Assembly (NCBI GenBank): GCA_003158495.1
Contig: PMJT01000182.1
Span: 6,920-20,574 of the forward strand
Length of the DNA stretch: 13,655 nucleotides
Direction of reading: 5' to 3'
Origin: Chloroflexota bacterium
GTDB lineage: Bacteria > Chloroflexota > Limnocylindria > Limnocylindrales > CSP1-4
The translations under genes were made by a program, and so were the position numbers. Under the pieces are notes generated by a model. The model saw only the letters and a program-made list of their open reading frames with translations. It was not told the DNA's origin and searched no databases. How positions within the stretch are numbered: position 1 is the first letter of the stretch; the number at the start of each line of letters is the position of its first letter. This document shows, one piece after another, positions 13,356 through 13,655 of this stretch.

Positions 13356-13655
13356 TGACGGCTGCCATCGAGACATGCAAGCTGACCAAGTGGTACGGCC
13401 ACCGCTCGCGCGGCATCGTCGACGTGGACCTCGTCGTCGAGACGGCCCAGATCTTCGGGTTCCTCGGACCCAACGGCGCCGGCAAGTCGACGACGATCCG
13501 GCTCCTGCTGGACCTCATCCGACCGACGAGCGGGACGGCCCGGGTGCTCGGCCTGGACGTTCATCGCGACCGGCTGGCGATAGACCGGCGCGTGAGCTAC
13601 GTCCCCGGCGAGCTGTCGCTTTACGGCGACATGACCGGCCGCCAGCTCCTCACCT
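13355..13655 (+). CDS. ABC-transporter ATP-binding protein, 3' end missing at the window edge
   Basis: ATPase subunit of an ABC transporter; 100 residues are visible, beginning MTAAIETCKLTKWYGHRSRG. The Walker A motif GPNGAGKST is at about 41 to 49 (FGFLGPNGAGKSTTIRLLLD), followed by LIRPTSGTARVLGLDV. The Q-loop region reads RVSYVPGELSLYGDMTGRQL, where the usual Gln is not obvious (YVPGE). The Walker B and signature motifs are beyond the edge. The pattern is that of exporter-type ATPases of the drug or antibiotic resistance kind, with permease genes normally following. It is coupled by a one-base overlap to the GbsR-type regulator. Substrate cannot be told. Confidence 0.9.
   Translation, partial: MTAAIETCKLTKWYGHRSRGIVDVDLVVETAQIFGFLGPNGAGKSTTIRLLLDLIRPTSGTARVLGLDVHRDRLAIDRRVSYVPGELSLYGDMTGRQLLT

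Noticed and set aside
1..13655. CRISPR arrays, tRNA or rRNA genes, insertion sequences
   Set aside because: No repeat-spacer pattern, cloverleaf, rRNA-like segment, transposase or terminal inverted repeats were found on either strand.

Overview
The window is GC-rich DNA holding the core of a bacterial flagellar operon on the minus strand, plus the start of an unrelated plus-strand operon at the right edge. The fixed gene order (flbD, motA, motB, fliL, fliM, fliN, fliO, fliP, fliQ, fliR, flhB, flhA, then a FliA-type sigma factor) and the high GC point to a motile, high-GC, non-proteobacterial lineage. The Actinomycetota or Chloroflexota are the most likely. This is an inference from layout and composition; no marker gene here fixes the taxonomy.

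Layout, in the direction of transcription. A LuxR-type regulator with a degenerate receiver domain (12435 to 11731) leads the operon. It is followed by flbD, the stator genes motA and motB, fliL, the switch/C-ring genes fliM and fliN, the export-gate genes fliO, fliP, fliQ, fliR, flhB and flhA, a small two-helix membrane protein of unknown function (1076 to 768), and a FliA/WhiG-type sigma factor (749 to the left edge, incomplete). Fifteen genes follow one another with gaps of 18 nt or less or with 1 to 4 nt overlaps, except a 64-nt gap between motB and fliL. They look like one transcription unit with translational coupling. FliQ (GTG start), FliL (GTG start), FlhB and MotB all start inside longer open frames, so their starts were set by overlaps, ribosome binding sites and family length.

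At the right is a divergent intergenic region of about 410 nt (12436 to 12845) packed with inverted repeats and one good sigma-70-type promoter. It is followed by a GbsR/MarR-family regulator (12846 to 13355) overlapping by one base an ABC-transporter ATPase (13355 to the window end, incomplete). This pair is most likely a self-regulated export operon with no direct role in motility.

How the flagellar genes work together: FliP, FliQ, FliR, FlhB and FlhA form the export gate, with FliO helping its assembly. FliM and FliN form the switch that receives CheY-P. MotA and MotB form the ion-driven stator, with FliL around it and FlbD acting on torque or stator function. The terminal sigma factor would switch on late genes elsewhere. 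I did not find a wholly new multi-gene system. The unusual points are variant features inside conserved proteins: NPTT in place of NPTH and a long tail in FlhB, a lipobox in FliP, a long N-terminal extension on the sigma factor, an altered conserved loop in FlhA, a receiver without its acidic pair, a small membrane protein at a position where flhF/flhG often sit, and the palindrome-rich intergenic region.
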